Shown: piece by piece, positions 43,601 through 51,586 of the stretch | Layout of the letters: every line of letters starts with the position of its first letter | How positions within the stretch are numbered: position 1 is the first letter of the stretch | Source of the DNA: Aerococcus sanguinicola | GTDB taxonomy: Bacteria; Bacillota; Bacilli; Lactobacillales; Aerococcaceae | Assembly (NCBI RefSeq): GCF_001543145.1 | Contig: NZ_CP014160.1 | Coordinates: forward strand, 496,001 to 560,000 | DNA length: 64,000 bases | Reading direction: 5' to 3' | Notes under the pieces: model-generated | What the model was told of the DNA's origin: nothing | Database searches by the model: none | The model's input: the letters and a program-made list of their open reading frames with translations, nothing else | Translations under genes and position numbers: made by a program

Positions 43601-45118
43601 AATGGTTTGAATGCCTGCACCGGTTTTGACGTACTTATATGGTGAATAATCCCAGCCTTCCGCAACGGCTTGTTTATAGTCCTCTATCGTTTCAACGCCA
43701 GTTTCTCTCATATTGTTCAGATTGACAACTTCTTGGAATTCTTCAGTAGTTCTTGGACGGGCGAAGAAACGAGCTTGTAAACTTTGGATGCCTTTAAATT
43801 TATTGGTATTGAAGATGGAATTAGGATCTTCCAGAGCACCCTTAGGCATAGCGAAGATGATCTGACCTAACTGGATATCATTACCTAGTTTGCTCTGAAG
43901 TTCTTGGATGTTAGTTGGGGTAACAATAAAAGCATTGGCTTCTTTCACAACGGAGCCATCCGGATGGTAGACTTGACCGACTACCCGGTCATAGTCTGCT
44001 GGGTCTAAGTTATCAATCCGAGCACCGGTTTTGACATAGCCTTCCTTAACTGCCACTCGCTTAACATTGGTGTCACCTGCTACCTTGATAAGAGATAGGT
44101 TGGCATTTTCATTTGGATAAGGGTTGACACCAAAAGTGACTGCAAAGTTTCTCCCTTCTAACAATTTATCATAAGGATTATCAGTCGTATATTTATCTCT
44201 AAAAGAGATTGTTGTTTCCTTATTGGCATGATTATTAATATGCTGTAAATCTGTTTCATTTAATTGAGAATTTAGGCTAGTCTGTTGCTTGTCCTTTACC
44301 AAAACTACCTTTGTGCTCGGTTTGAAATCAACAGCTTTATTGCCAATTGTCGTAAGTGAATTTATATTTTCATACTCAACAAGACGAGGATTCTTTTTAG
44401 TTCCAGCCTCTACAGGTGGGTTTCTTACACTATCCGTTATAGAAAGATGGTTATAGGTTCGTTGGGAATCATTGCGATCGATAGAGATATCAATTCCATA
44501 AGTTCTCTGGTCTGTATCCTTGTCTGCATTAGGGTTAATAACGACATGACTAACCCCTTCCGTCTTAGCGCTTGATGCCGCAGAGAAGTGTGAGATCCCA
44601 TTATTGGCCAATTCAGATTGTCGGTAGCCCTTACCCTCACTAATATTCTTCTCATTGGTAGAATAATTGATATTATCTGGATTAGTGGTACTGGCAGGTA
44701 CAATCGGTGTATTCACTGTATCCGCTGGTAGGCCAGAAGTAGATGTCGGCACGCTACCTTCTGTCCCGCCTTCTCCTGGCATAGCATAGTTGACCGCTGC
44801 ACCTTCTGCAGCATAAGGGACTGCCACAGCTTCAACGGGTTGGTTTGGGCTAACTTCTAAAGCTATATTAGCTGTTTCACTTGCGGGTTGGCTACTATCA
44901 GCTTTATGAGTTTCACTTGCATCCTCGACAAGGGTTAAAACTTTTGGTCCAGCTTGGCTCCCTTCGTTCACCGGAGCCAGTAGGGGGCTGGTGAGTTCAA
45001 TTGGTTGTCCTTCAGCGGCTTGGACGCTTTGGACTTGGCCAGCTAAAAAAGCTGCGATCGCAACACTCCCTACACCGAGCGTCGTTTTGCGAATCGCATA
45101 ACGATAATTCTTCTCCAT
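37556..45118 (-). CDS. Giant YSIRK/G5-domain surface adhesin, truncated before its anchor
   Basis: A 2,520-aa secreted protein. Residues 1-35 form a YSIRK-type signal (NYRYAIRKTTLGVGSVAI, cleavage likely after VQA). A unique region follows (36-800) with Ser/Thr-rich linker and beta-rich segments, presumably the binding head. Residues about 800-2340 are some 20 G5 modules of about 77 aa, each closing with a VGxK-type strand (KVGVKP, RIGAKT, KVGDQD, RVGTKP). A KEVPVE stalk (2340-2390), a final module with the only two cysteines I find, and a 39-bp-repeat-coded Asp/Lys/Pro tail follow. The ATG follows TAGGAGG. G5 proteins such as Aap/SasG mediate adhesion and biofilm. A TAA removes the LPATG signal, so the product should be released unless the stop is bypassed. 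Confidence 0.9.
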   Translation of the reverse strand: MEKNYRYAIRKTTLGVGSVAIAAFLAGQVQSVQAAEGQPIELTSPLLAPVNEGSQAGPKVLTLVEDASETHKADSSQPASETANIALEVSPNQPVEAVAVPYAAEGAAVNYAMPGEGGTEGSVPTSTSGLPADTVNTPIVPASTTNPDNINYSTNEKNISEGKGYRQSELANNGISHFSAASSAKTEGVSHVVINPNADKDTDQRTYGIDISIDRNDSQRTYNHLSITDSVRNPPVEAGTKKNPRLVEYENINSLTTIGNKAVDFKPSTKVVLVKDKQQTSLNSQLNETDLQHINNHANKETTISFRDKYTTDNPYDKLLEGRNFAVTFGVNPYPNENANLSLIKVAGDTNVKRVAVKEGYVKTGARIDNLDPADYDRVVGQVYHPDGSVVKEANAFIVTPTNIQELQSKLGNDIQLGQIIFAMPKGALEDPNSIFNTNKFKGIQSLQARFFARPRTTEEFQEVVNLNNMRETGVETIEDYKQAVAEGWDYSPYKYVKTGAGIQTIKHNGKDVEIDKQGIARYDNYNDLGHITINLDDTRYYEQKFDKKLEHKDDKLTEIKPGEAKIMVIDDQNINPDTEPNRKTGKEMIKADEQGFADGVIDPDFIKKAEAEGWEITTNPNDISQFTVKAPKGAKAGEFIAIPITYTYTNGSTDLHWFHFVVQDSDNNRPEYHAEVGYQGDVLKNKPEIPKNDKKRRPLSFELAQPVYKDEQGIPLPAGQYKDKQGNIQTLQPGQYVDSAGNVWSNVQIDSTSGVVTAMVPEDVEIIGGENLYVNVRANYGTDEVTNEPITEEVKAQFIARPKYKTTVTDTDDKLIPYETKEEYDETLPAGTIQVVTPGKAGKERTIFEQDVINGQKGLVDPATGQFTAGDQLFRKRTETVEEKQDRLVKVGVKPVEETVAIPRPVEIEVDPNMEPTAEPVVVEEGQDGVVTVKTTRDPQTGAVNITKATTTPAQPKKVKVGTKTTGTVVDTDEIPFKYTVEFDPNFYKNYPDATENYKVVIPGQAGSNKKTWTIENSKVVGEPVVETVAPVNALIKVGQKDYTGSFETVDKDPIPFETEYIVDNTLEPGKEVVENPGALGEKTTTTTHTIQNGQVTASTPGQSVQSKDPVKRVVRIGAKSNGSYQVTEPIPFQVEVKTDPSLKKGEYKVANPGKPGSQTKTLTIENSQVTATSEPTINEQASNAVVLVGDQDFTGEVSHDVTEKVPFPVKVVEDPTLDKGTYHVDQEGVPGSKTTTYTQAIKNGATDGALTSTVKAESAPQEHIIRVGTKPLTGSTTVTTTSQKPFDVEIEYDATKPAGTVEVVPNTGVPGEESKTTPVTAADGTVTPGTTTTTETKAPVNKKIIVGTQGYNGEFSHEYTNVLPFETEVEVDPSLAPNAVVEVQKGQLGETTTTVSQTITNGLPGEKVVSDPVQTKAPVNRKIKVGAKTEGIHTYTEELPFSYTVEYDPAIQAGKYEIVTPGAVGSRTTEWPITNSVVGQGKVTQETPASNALIKVGNKDFTGQVSHTETVPVPNTVEIRYNPNVKAGETKVLEAGKPGSVDVTYSQAIKNGQAAGDLVKTEANRVAPVNRVIEVGTQPVSGTETPIQQNVPVEVEFVYDNTKDKGFVEAGQVTPGKTESKVVSKVVDGQVVNTVENIVTPAKQQIIVGTKDYTGEFKHTEQSIAPYRTIYKLDPTLKHGQEVVDQEGQFGLIQRQVTQDFVNGKLGEKTYGPTEEVMTPQDRIVRIGSMTDGTHTSTEEIPFAVKVEVDPSLPKGDYQVVTPGEPGTKETTVKIENSQVVGTASSKVIKEPVTQVIKVGDQDFTGEVSHNVTETLPFKVEIQEDPNLPLFEIQEVQKGENGSKTTKYSQAIKNGAADGQLKAEEIARTEPKTHIIKVGTKAPENAETRVKEVPAEIEYVYDNTKDKGVVEKGAYTPGKLETKIKNVFNPQTGQIETTTEEVLTPAKQVIVVGTKDYSGEFKHTEQSLAPFKTEYKLDPSLKAGEEVVEREGKVGLIERDVSQKYVNGTLADKVFGETREVIAPENRIVRIGAKTDGSHTSTEEIPFDVKVEVDPTLTKGEYRVVTPGQPGTKETTVSIENSQIVGEPVSKVTKEPVAQVIKVGKQDFTGQVKHTERFEVPYKVEVRENPNLKAGETKLIQQGQPGSYDVTYTQAIKNGQADGELAKAITKPVQPKAHIIEVGTKPVAGNSHESHKDVPVETIFEYDPSLDKGKVENVQVVPGHVTTQIVNKVVDGKVVTEEVPVVTPAKHIVKVGTKGYEGQFSHESFLETPFATEVIYDDQLDSGKVEEVQAGQPGQVKETVTQAIINGVLQDKKINQEVLREPQKRIIRVGIKQLIKEVPVEKIVEIVKEVPVEKVVEVVKEVPVEVIKEVPVEVIKEVPVEIIKDCPGIEVVYNKDLKPGQVKVVDPGEKRITETRDGKTIVKQEGRKMIVEVGCGKTENPTSDSNGGKLDPQGPKDPEDGNKQPEGPKDPQGDKDQSKDPQDPQGGKDQSKDPQNPQGDKDQSKDPQNPQGGK

Positions 45119-45446
45119 ACATATCCTCCTAGCTTACTAATTTGTCCCAGAAAATGTTCATACCATCATTTTTAGAACAAAATTTCCACTAAAGTGTTTT
45201 TTATTTTTAAAAAAATCTAAATTATAAATTAATTAACTCAATATAATGTATCTTAGCATTTCCTTGTCAGACTAGCAATTTCTAAGCTTTTATTGTACAA
45301 AAATAAATTTATTAGCCAATAAAAAGCTTGATTTTATCAGATTTATGTGTATTTTACCTTTTCTCATTAAATACAAAATAAAAACTTTTTCTTTCCAACC
45401 TTTAATCTCTGTCAAATTTTGAGATGGAAATCCCCTTGATCTTCTC
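45119..45446. other. AT-rich gap upstream of the adhesin
   Basis: This 328-bp stretch is far richer in A and T than its surroundings and holds the adhesin leader and probably its promoter. No clear -35/-10 pair with 17-bp spacing was found and no repeat family occurs here. Confidence 0.5.
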
Positions 45447-45920
45447 TTAGGCATTAATGTCATCAAAGATTAAACGGTAGCGGTAGATCTTAGAGCTGAC
45501 AATTAGCCAGTGGCCGTCGATCTTCTCAAAGCGGTCGTCATAGTAGCCATAGCCATCGAAGGCGGCAAAACCATTGAAGAGGACGCGGTCTTCGAAGGGG
45601 AAATAAGCCCGGGCTGTCCGGTCCGATTCGATGGAGACTTCTGGGATGTGGCCCATGTGTGCGCTCTGGACGCCCTCTCCCATGATCTTCCGGGCATTGC
45701 GGCTAACTTCTGCTAAGGAGCGCGAGGGCTCGGTCTTGGCAGGAAGCAAGGGGTGCTGGCCCTTGACGGGGTCCCAGGTGGAGAGGGAGGTGTCGAAGGT
45801 CACATGGTCGGCCATGACTGTCTCCAGGAGGTCGAAATCTTTAGAGTCGATGGCCCGCCAATAGCGCGCCTTGCACTGCTTGATGGCCTCAATGGCAGCT
45901 AATTCTTCTAGGATATCCAT
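45447..45920 (-). CDS. SnoaL-like / NTF2-fold protein
   Basis: A 157-aa protein with the SnoaL_4 pattern: an N-terminal helix ELAAIEAIKQCKARYWRAIDSKDFDLLETVMADHVTFD, then strands ending in DGYGYYDDRFEKIDGHWLIVSSKIYRYRL. The fold is a cone that binds small hydrophobic compounds; members include hydratases, isomerases and dehydratases. His and Asp residues in the pocket (AHMGHIPEVSI) are compatible with catalysis. Substrate unknown. Same strand as the adhesin but separated by the AT-rich gap. Confidence 0.75.
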   Translation of the reverse strand: MDILEELAAIEAIKQCKARYWRAIDSKDFDLLETVMADHVTFDTSLSTWDPVKGQHPLLPAKTEPSRSLAEVSRNARKIMGEGVQSAHMGHIPEVSIESDRTARAYFPFEDRVLFNGFAAFDGYGYYDDRFEKIDGHWLIVSSKIYRYRLIFDDINA

Positions 45921-46120
45921 ATCTTACGCCTACTTTCCTTTTTGCTTGGCCTTATTTTATAACGCGCAACCCAAATTTGGGGACAAAATTTCCGATCAAA
46001 GACTGGCAGTTTTTCCGATCAGGGGCTGGCTGAGCAGAAGATTAGCCCTCACCAATGAGAGCGCGTATAATGGCTAAGGTAATAGTTTGTAGCTTGCAAC
46101 TACAAAGGAGGAAGATAAAG

Positions 46121-47095
46121 ATGGTAAAAGATTACCGCGTCTTATTATTTTATAAATATGAACATATTGAAGATCCTGACTCTTTCGCTAAAGACCACTT
46201 AGCCTTCTGTAAGGGCATCGGACTGCGTGGCCGGGTTCTCGTCGGTGAGGAAGGCATTAACGGAACGGTTTCTGGGACGATTGACCAGACCGACCAGTAC
46301 ATGGCTTATGTCCACAGCCTGCCTGGTTTTGAAGATGTCTGGTTCAAGATCGATGAGGCGGATGACTATGCCCACAAGAAGATGTTCGTCCGTCCCCGCA
46401 AGGAAATTGTTTCCCTGGACTTGGACGAGGACCTGGACCCGCTGGAAACCACGGGCGACTACCTCAAACCCAAGGACTTCCGCCAGGCCCTCTTAGATGA
46501 AGATACCGTCGTCCTCGATACCCGGAACGACTATGAATACGACCTAGGCCACTTCCAAGGCGCTATCCGGCCAGACATCCACTCCTTCCGCGAACTCCCT
46601 CAGTGGGTGATCGACAACAAGGAAGAATTTATGGATAAGAAGGTCGTCGTTTATTGCACTGGCGGCATCCGCTGTGAAAAATTCTCCGGCTGGCTGGTCC
46701 GCGAAGGCATCGGGGAAAAAGTTGGCCAATTGGAAGGCGGCATCGACACCTATGGCAAGGACCCTGAGACCCAGGGCGATCTCTGGGAAGGCAAGATGTA
46801 TGTCTTCGACGAACGCATCTCGGTGCCAATCAATCACGTGAAACCGACCGTCATCGGCCGCGACCACTTCGACGGCGAACCCTGCGACCGCTATGTCAAC
46901 TGTGCCAATCCCGAATGCAACAAGCAAATCTTCGCTTCTGAAGCTAATGAAGATAAGTACCTGCGCGGCTGTTCCCCTGAATGCCGCCGCCACCCCCGCA
47001 ACCGCTATGTGGCTGAACACGACCTCAGCAAGGCCCAGTGGGAAGAGCGCTTGAACGCGATTGGTGAAAGCTTGCAGGTATCGGAAAAAGTATAA
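46121..47095 (+). CDS. trhO: tRNA uridine(34) hydroxylase, rhodanese type
   Basis: Oxygen-dependent hydroxylation of U34 in tRNA, first step to 5-methoxyuridine in Gram-positive bacteria (TrhO/YceA family). 324 aa: an N-terminal acylphosphatase-like domain ([28 protein letters not shown]), a central rhodanese domain with the active Cys in [14 protein letters not shown], and a C-terminal Cys-rich part ([22 protein letters not shown]) that may bind zinc. The ATG at 46121 follows AAAGGAGG; the frame is open to 46055 without a site. Confidence 0.93.
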   Translation: MVKDYRVLLFYKYEHIEDPDSFAKDHLAFCKGIGLRGRVLVGEEGINGTVSGTIDQTDQYMAYVHSLPGFEDVWFKIDEADDYAHKKMFVRPRKEIVSLDLDEDLDPLETTGDYLKPKDFRQALLDEDTVVLDTRNDYEYDLGHFQGAIRPDIHSFRELPQWVIDNKEEFMDKKVVVYCTGGIRCEKFSGWLVREGIGEKVGQLEGGIDTYGKDPETQGDLWEGKMYVFDERISVPINHVKPTVIGRDHFDGEPCDRYVNCANPECNKQIFASEANEDKYLRGCSPECRRHPRNRYVAEHDLSKAQWEERLNAIGESLQVSEKV

Positions 47096-47102
47096 AAGTA
47101 AA

Positions 47103-47218
47103 GGGTGTGAAGGCTAGCGGGAGAAAGAGACCTCTGGAGCCAAAAACCAGAGAAGACTGAAAGTCTTCGACGGATTTTGGTGAAGAGGAGCTCTTTCTGC
47201 TAGCCTGAACCCGACTAC
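47103..47218 (+). repeat. Family A hairpin element, copy 13
   Basis: GGGTGTGAAGGCTAGCGGG to TAGCCTGAACCCGACTA. Arms AGAAAGAGACCTC and GAGGAGCTCTTTCT. The close relative at 23175 has AGAAATAG and CTATTTCT at the same place: matching changes on both sides. Confidence 0.87.
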
Positions 47219-47332
47219 AGGATGTGAATAAGGTCAATCAGACTTGAATGATTGGCGGCGCATCAAAATAGACTGACACCAGTCAAACTTTTCGATGAGC
47301 TGAAATCACTCCAAGTCTGCTCTTATGTCCTG
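47219..47332 (+). repeat. Family A hairpin element, copy 14, worn ends
   Basis: AGGATGTGAATAAG to CTGCTCTTATGTCCTGTA. The termini differ from the consensus but still pair with each other (AGGATGTGAATAAG with CTTATGTCCT). Arms AGACTTGAATGATT and AATCACTCCAAGTCT. Confidence 0.75.
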
Positions 47333-47342
47333 TACTGAGGCA

Positions 47343-47381
47343 CGAGAAAAGCGTCCTGCTTTTGCAGTGGCGCTTTTTTCG
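47343..47381 (+). terminator. Terminator after trhO and the A elements
   Basis: AAAAGCG...CGCTTTTTTC with an inner CTGC/GCAG pairing. Confidence 0.7.
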
Positions 47382-47438
47382 TAAGTCCCTAGCATCTTTT
47401 CTTTATCTGTGCTATAATAGTTTCTATCAGATAGATAT

Positions 47439-47512
47439 CGAGATGTAGCGCAGTCTGGTAGCGCACTAGCATGGGGTGCTAGGGGTCGCAGGTTCAATTC
47501 CTGTCATCTCGA
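47439..47512 (+). tRNA. tRNA-Pro (GGG)
   Basis: A 74-nt cloverleaf: acceptor CGAGATG with CATCTCG, anticodon stem CTAGC with GCTAG around loop ATGGGGT (anticodon GGG, codon CCC), and T arm GCAGG-TTCAATT-CCTGT. CCA is not encoded. An extended -10 (TGCTATAAT, 47410-47418) precedes it. Confidence 0.95.
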
Positions 47513-47522
47513 TTCATGAAAC

Positions 47523-47554
47523 CGAGCGATTTTTAGCGTCGCTCGTTTTTTTTG
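47523..47554 (+). terminator. Terminator of tRNA-Pro
   Basis: CGAGCGA, loop, TCGCTCG, then eight T. Confidence 0.9.
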
Positions 47555-47664
47555 TATATTAAGCTCAAAAAAGAGGCTGGAACAAGCTAGTCCGGTCTCC
47601 TTTTTTCTTTGATCTGCTAGATTATAGCTGGGGACATCAAGGACCGAAAATTTCGGTCGATGCC

Positions 47665-49032
47665 TTAGTCATTGTATATCTCCAAGAAGCCCTGGCGGAG
47701 TGCCTGGTTGGCGGTGTCTTTGAAGTGGACCTGGCCCTTGGCATCTGGTCCTTCTTCTGCGATCAGAATCCGGGGCTGGCCCTTGTCTTCCACAAAGAGA
47801 TAGAAGTGGCGCTCAGGCTTGGGATTGGTCTTGTCTTCAATATCGCTATAGGCTGCCAACAAGCGCAAATCATCAGCCTCGTCCCCCGCTTGGACTTGGC
47901 GGGTCTTGCCATCCAAGGCAATTTCAAAGTCCTCTTGGGGCAGCTTAGCCCCGTAGAAATCAGCAGGCTGGTCGGGGCTGTAAGCTTGGTAGGCTTGCCC
48001 CATCTCCTGGCCCCAAGTCAGCATAAAGTTCCTTAGACGCTGGCTTTTGCCAGCTGTCCCACTTGGAGGAGTCGAGGTTTTTGCTGACCCTTCTGGATAG
48101 TGGTTGGTGATGGCCACACCGTAGCGGGCCTCATAGTCAACCGCTGGCTTGGGCCCCACATCTCCTGTAAGCGGCACACCAAACCAGATGTCACCCGTCG
48201 CTGGGTCTTGAGCCTGGATCCGAGTAGACCCAATATCCGTTGTATAAGGCCAGACAATATGCGCATAAAGGTCGGCCTGGAAGGGAATTTCATCCTTGAA
48301 ATTGGGATAATTAATGAGGGTGATATAGGCTTCCATGGCCACCCCGGTATGGACAGCTAAGCGGTTGACCTCATCAAAACTTTCATCAGTCAAGGCTGCC
48401 ACATCGGCCATCTGCTTGGCAAAGTCCAAGTGATCTAAGACATACTGGCTCATCCGCCACTTGGCATCCAAGCGATTCTGGTAGTCTTCATAAACCAAGC
48501 CCGTCAGCCATTCCCTCAGCTGGTCCAGCGCTTCTTGGTCTGCTGCATCGAATTCCGGCAGCAGCATTTTCTCCAAAACAAAAGTATCCGAATACAATTC
48601 TCGGTAATTTTCTTGGTGGTTTTCCTTAGCCAGCTCTTGGTCCAGTTTCTGGTAGAGCGCGGCAATAGCTGGATGGACGTCGCCGGGATCGCGGTCGGCA
48701 GCTTGGACGCTCTGAGCCGTGGGAAGGCCAGAAGCTATCGCCTGGTCCAGACGCTTGGCCCATCGCGCATTGGCCTGGCGAAGATTCTGGATATAAGTTT
48801 CTCGGTCCCCGTCTTCACTTCCACTAGCAGTCGCCTCAGCCTCCTCTGCCTGGCTGACAGCTGAACTTTGTGCCTGGCTCGAAGGCACTTGATTGCCTTC
48901 CTCTTGAGCCGTCACTTCTTCTTCCACTGGCGCCTGGTCATAAGTCGGCTCCGCTTTTTCCTGGTCGCAAGCCGTCAGTGCCAACTGGCCGACGACAAGC
49001 AGCATCCCCAATCCAAACCACTTTTTCTTCAT
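47665..49032 (-). CDS. Lipoprotein, DUF4767-like C-terminal region
   Basis: A 455-aa surface lipoprotein. The signal peptide KKKWFGLGMLLVVGQLALTAC ends in the lipobox LTAC, with the lipidated Cys at about 22. A Glu/Ala/Ser-rich linker follows to about 75, then a helical domain (75-260) not recognised, and a C-terminal part with RNFMLTWGQEMGQAYQAYS that resembles DUF4767. The ATG at 49032 overlaps the stop of the upstream GNAT gene (TGATG), with GGAGG seven bases ahead. Function unknown. Third gene of a cupin-GNAT-lipoprotein operon. Confidence 0.8.
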   Translation of the reverse strand: MKKKWFGLGMLLVVGQLALTACDQEKAEPTYDQAPVEEEVTAQEEGNQVPSSQAQSSAVSQAEEAEATASGSEDGDRETYIQNLRQANARWAKRLDQAIASGLPTAQSVQAADRDPGDVHPAIAALYQKLDQELAKENHQENYRELYSDTFVLEKMLLPEFDAADQEALDQLREWLTGLVYEDYQNRLDAKWRMSQYVLDHLDFAKQMADVAALTDESFDEVNRLAVHTGVAMEAYITLINYPNFKDEIPFQADLYAHIVWPYTTDIGSTRIQAQDPATGDIWFGVPLTGDVGPKPAVDYEARYGVAITNHYPEGSAKTSTPPSGTAGKSQRLRNFMLTWGQEMGQAYQAYSPDQPADFYGAKLPQEDFEIALDGKTRQVQAGDEADDLRLLAAYSDIEDKTNPKPERHFYLFVEDKGQPRILIAEEGPDAKGQVHFKDTANQALRQGFLEIYND

Positions 49033-49532
49033 CACGCGTCCTCCGTCCTAGTCCCAAAAATATCTGATATTTCCTGACCCTCATAGCGCATATAGAGCAA
49101 AGGGTAGGGCCTGCCTTCCTCATCCACTTCCGTCCGCCGATAAGTGACAAAGCCCATGTGCTGGTAGAAGGCCACTGCTTGGGCGTTCTGCTCATTAACG
49201 GTTAGCCGGTTGAGGCCATGGGAGCTAATCCCTATGGTCAAGAGCGCCCTGCCTAGGCCATCACCCCAGTAGCTGGGGTGTACAAAGAGCATCTCCAAAC
49301 GATCCCCCACCAGGCCCATGAAGCCTGCCGTTTCCCCGACCGCTGACCGAACTAAAACTAAGTGGTCGACAGCCAATAAAGCGGCTGGGACTTCTTCTTT
49401 AATGGCCTGGATGGCAGCTTCATCCAGGAAATCATGGCTGGCACGAACCGAGGCCTCCCAGACGTCCAGGAGGTCTGGCACCCAAACTTGCCGGTCCCGT
49501 ACTAATTTGATAAGAAAAGCTTTAGCCTCCAC
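49032..49532 (-). CDS. GNAT-family N-acetyltransferase
   Basis: A 166-aa acetyltransferase. GNAT features: helix LLDVWEASVRASHDFLDEAAI, strand GFMGLVGDRLEMLFVHPSYWGDGLGRALL (acetyl-CoA loop GDGLGRA), and the late NEQNAQAVAFYQHMGFV. This pattern is common in PhnO/YjaB-like members. The start is GTG at 49532, with GGAGGAGG just upstream inside the cupin gene end, and it directly abuts that gene's stop. Substrate unknown. Confidence 0.85.
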   Translation of the reverse strand: MEAKAFLIKLVRDRQVWVPDLLDVWEASVRASHDFLDEAAIQAIKEEVPAALLAVDHLVLVRSAVGETAGFMGLVGDRLEMLFVHPSYWGDGLGRALLTIGISSHGLNRLTVNEQNAQAVAFYQHMGFVTYRRTEVDEEGRPYPLLYMRYEGQEISDIFGTRTEDA

Positions 49533-50012
49533 TTAGACCTCCTCCCGGGTCAAGCGCTCTATAATCGCCGCATGGTCGGGATAACGATCCAAGAGCTCCT
49601 GGCGGCTAAAGAGCTCGAAGTCATCATACTCAAAGCCCGGCGCGCACAAGCAGCTGACCAAGGCATAGTCTTCCTCAACCGTGGACCCAAAGATCGTCCC
49701 CTGGGGTACGACATAAGAGAGCTGTTGGCCCCGGTCCGCATCCAAGCCCAGTTCCACCGTCTCATAGCGGCCATCGGGATGAATCATATGGACGGTCAGG
49801 GCTTGACCGGCATGGTAGTACCAGATTTCATCGCAAGTCAGGCGGTGGAAGTGGGAGGGATTATCCGCTTCTAGCACGAAATAAATCGAGGTGTAGAGGG
49901 CGCGGTCGCCGTCCCTTACCCGTTCCGGACTCTTGACCACTTGTCGGAAATAGCCCCCTTCAACATGGGGTTCGAGGTTCAGGGCCTTGGCCCATTCAGC
50001 ACTTGTCTTCAT
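49533..50012 (-). CDS. Cupin_5 (DUF985) protein
   Basis: A 159-aa single-domain cupin. DUF985 hallmarks are the EPHVEGGYFRQVV start, TSIYFVLEADNPSHFHRL with a metal-type His pair, DEIWYYHAGQAL and the later VPQGTIFGSTVE. The pocket may bind a metal or sugar nucleotide. Function is not known for most members. It heads the three-gene operon; the ATG follows AAAAGGAGG. Confidence 0.88.
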   Translation of the reverse strand: MKTSAEWAKALNLEPHVEGGYFRQVVKSPERVRDGDRALYTSIYFVLEADNPSHFHRLTCDEIWYYHAGQALTVHMIHPDGRYETVELGLDADRGQQLSYVVPQGTIFGSTVEEDYALVSCLCAPGFEYDDFELFSRQELLDRYPDHAAIIERLTREEV

Positions 50013-50083
50013 TCAAAAGACCTCCTTTTCCTCCAGTTTACCATTTTATCCGGCGGCGGCCTAGTTTTTCTAACGCGTCTCCC

Positions 50084-51586
50084 TTAGCGGCCTTGGCGGT
50101 GGGCAAAATACCGGCTGGATAAAAGCAAGGCTAGGCCTAAGAAGCAAGCCCCAAAGACCAGGGCAGCGATCCCATTAAAGCGCGAGGCTTCGATCCCCTC
50201 CTGAAAATCAGCCATGGCGCAGCTGACATAGTAACCGCTGTAACAATAGGGGTAAAGGGCCCACAAGCTGGTATTGGCGAGGAGGATACTAGGAATGACC
50301 AAGAATAAATTGAGGGCAATGGACAGGAAGGGCTGGCTGATCAGCACATGGACCTGCCAGATACAGGCCAAGCAGGGCAGCATAGTAAGAAAGATCCCTA
50401 GGCACTTGCTGACTAGGTAGGACAAGGGAACTGCCTGGTCAATGCCTGCCCAGTGCGTAGCCAGAAATCCTGCCAGGAGAAAGACCAGGAGGAAAAAAAG
50501 AATTTCCAAGCCTAAGAAGGCCACTAAGACCAGGAATTTCGCCAGGTTGACCTGGTAGAGCTTGACCGGAAGGCTGAGTAATTTGACCATCCCCCTGTCC
50601 TTAGTTTCCAGTCGGGTCACCATCACGGCTAGGACAATCATGGTAAAGGGCAAGAGATAATAGGCATACAGGAGGCAAGACTGGATAAACATAGCGCCCC
50701 AGGCCTCCTTGTATTCCGGCGTAAAATAAGCCGAAATGGAGTGGATGCCGGTTAAGACAATCAATAAGGGAGCAATCAAAATCAAGGGCAGGATATGGCT
50801 ACGGCGCAGTTTGAGGCATTCGACTTTTAAGGCGGTCAACATGGAGACCAGCTCCTTTCTATTCATAGCAGCGATTCTGGGCAAGTAAAGGCCGAGGCTT
50901 AAATAAAACAAAGCGGATAGGCCCGCTAGCCAGCCCAGATCTCCTGACAAAGTGAAGGTCATTGTGGCAGAAGGTTGGAACATCAAGACAAAGGGGTGGA
51001 GAAGCAGCGCTTGGTTGGGGAAATTAGCCAAGGCTAAGCCCGTTAAGAGGCCAGCCAAGCCGATCCCCAGCGAGGTCCACAAGTTCTGACAGCGCGAGGC
51101 AACGAGGACCATCCCCGTCAGGACTGGCAGGGAAGAGAGTAAGGCCAGGCCAAAAGCCGAGACAAGCAGGCTGAGTCGGTCAGCTGTGAAGCCCAAGTAG
51201 CCAGCCATCAAGCCAGCCAAACTCGCGAACTCCAGTAAGAGGCTGAGCCCGTAAAGGCTGGCTAAGATGATAAGCTTGGCTAGGTACATTTTGCTTAGGG
51301 AATAAGGCAAGAAGTAGAGGTGTTTAATGGCCTGGCCGCGGCGCTCCAAGTCATAGCTCAGGGCAACGGAAAGGATGAGCGCCAGCATGTTCAAGAGCGT
51401 CAAAATCCCATAAAGCTGGGCCAAGAGAACTTGGACTGGGTCTCCTGGCAAGTTCAAGAGCTGGTCTCGGCGCAAGAAGTAAGTGAGACCAACCAACACT
51501 GCTCCGACAAGGCCGGTCAATAGGATTCCCGGCACAATTCCTGTTCCTTTTAACTTCTTTTTCTCAATCGACAAGGCTTTGAACAT
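50084..51586 (-). CDS. Fused ABC-2 permease of a lantibiotic-protection-like transporter (LanE-LanG type)
   Basis: A 500-aa membrane protein with about twelve hydrophobic segments in two similar halves. The first half (1-250) and the second (250-500) each start with a short cytoplasmic stretch (ALSIEKKKLKGTGI and ALKVECLKLRRSHIL) typical of separate LanE and LanG or MutE and MutG subunits of about 250 aa. The joining segment MNRKELVSMLTALKVE looks like a former start region. It overlaps the ATPase gene by 23 bp. The role is probably removal of cationic peptide antibiotics from the membrane; no lanthipeptide gene lies here. Confidence 0.75.
   Translation of the reverse strand: MFKALSIEKKKLKGTGIVPGILLTGLVGAVLVGLTYFLRRDQLLNLPGDPVQVLLAQLYGILTLLNMLALILSVALSYDLERRGQAIKHLYFLPYSLSKMYLAKLIILASLYGLSLLLEFASLAGLMAGYLGFTADRLSLLVSAFGLALLSSLPVLTGMVLVASRCQNLWTSLGIGLAGLLTGLALANFPNQALLLHPFVLMFQPSATMTFTLSGDLGWLAGLSALFYLSLGLYLPRIAAMNRKELVSMLTALKVECLKLRRSHILPLILIAPLLIVLTGIHSISAYFTPEYKEAWGAMFIQSCLLYAYYLLPFTMIVLAVMVTRLETKDRGMVKLLSLPVKLYQVNLAKFLVLVAFLGLEILFFLLVFLLAGFLATHWAGIDQAVPLSYLVSKCLGIFLTMLPCLACIWQVHVLISQPFLSIALNLFLVIPSILLANTSLWALYPYCYSGYYVSCAMADFQEGIEASRFNGIAALVFGACFLGLALLLSSRYFAHRQGR

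Noticed and set aside
47565..47606. Terminator for the lipoprotein operon
   Set aside because: AAGAGGC and GTCTCCTT give only a weak, interrupted stem on the minus strand, not enough to list as a feature.
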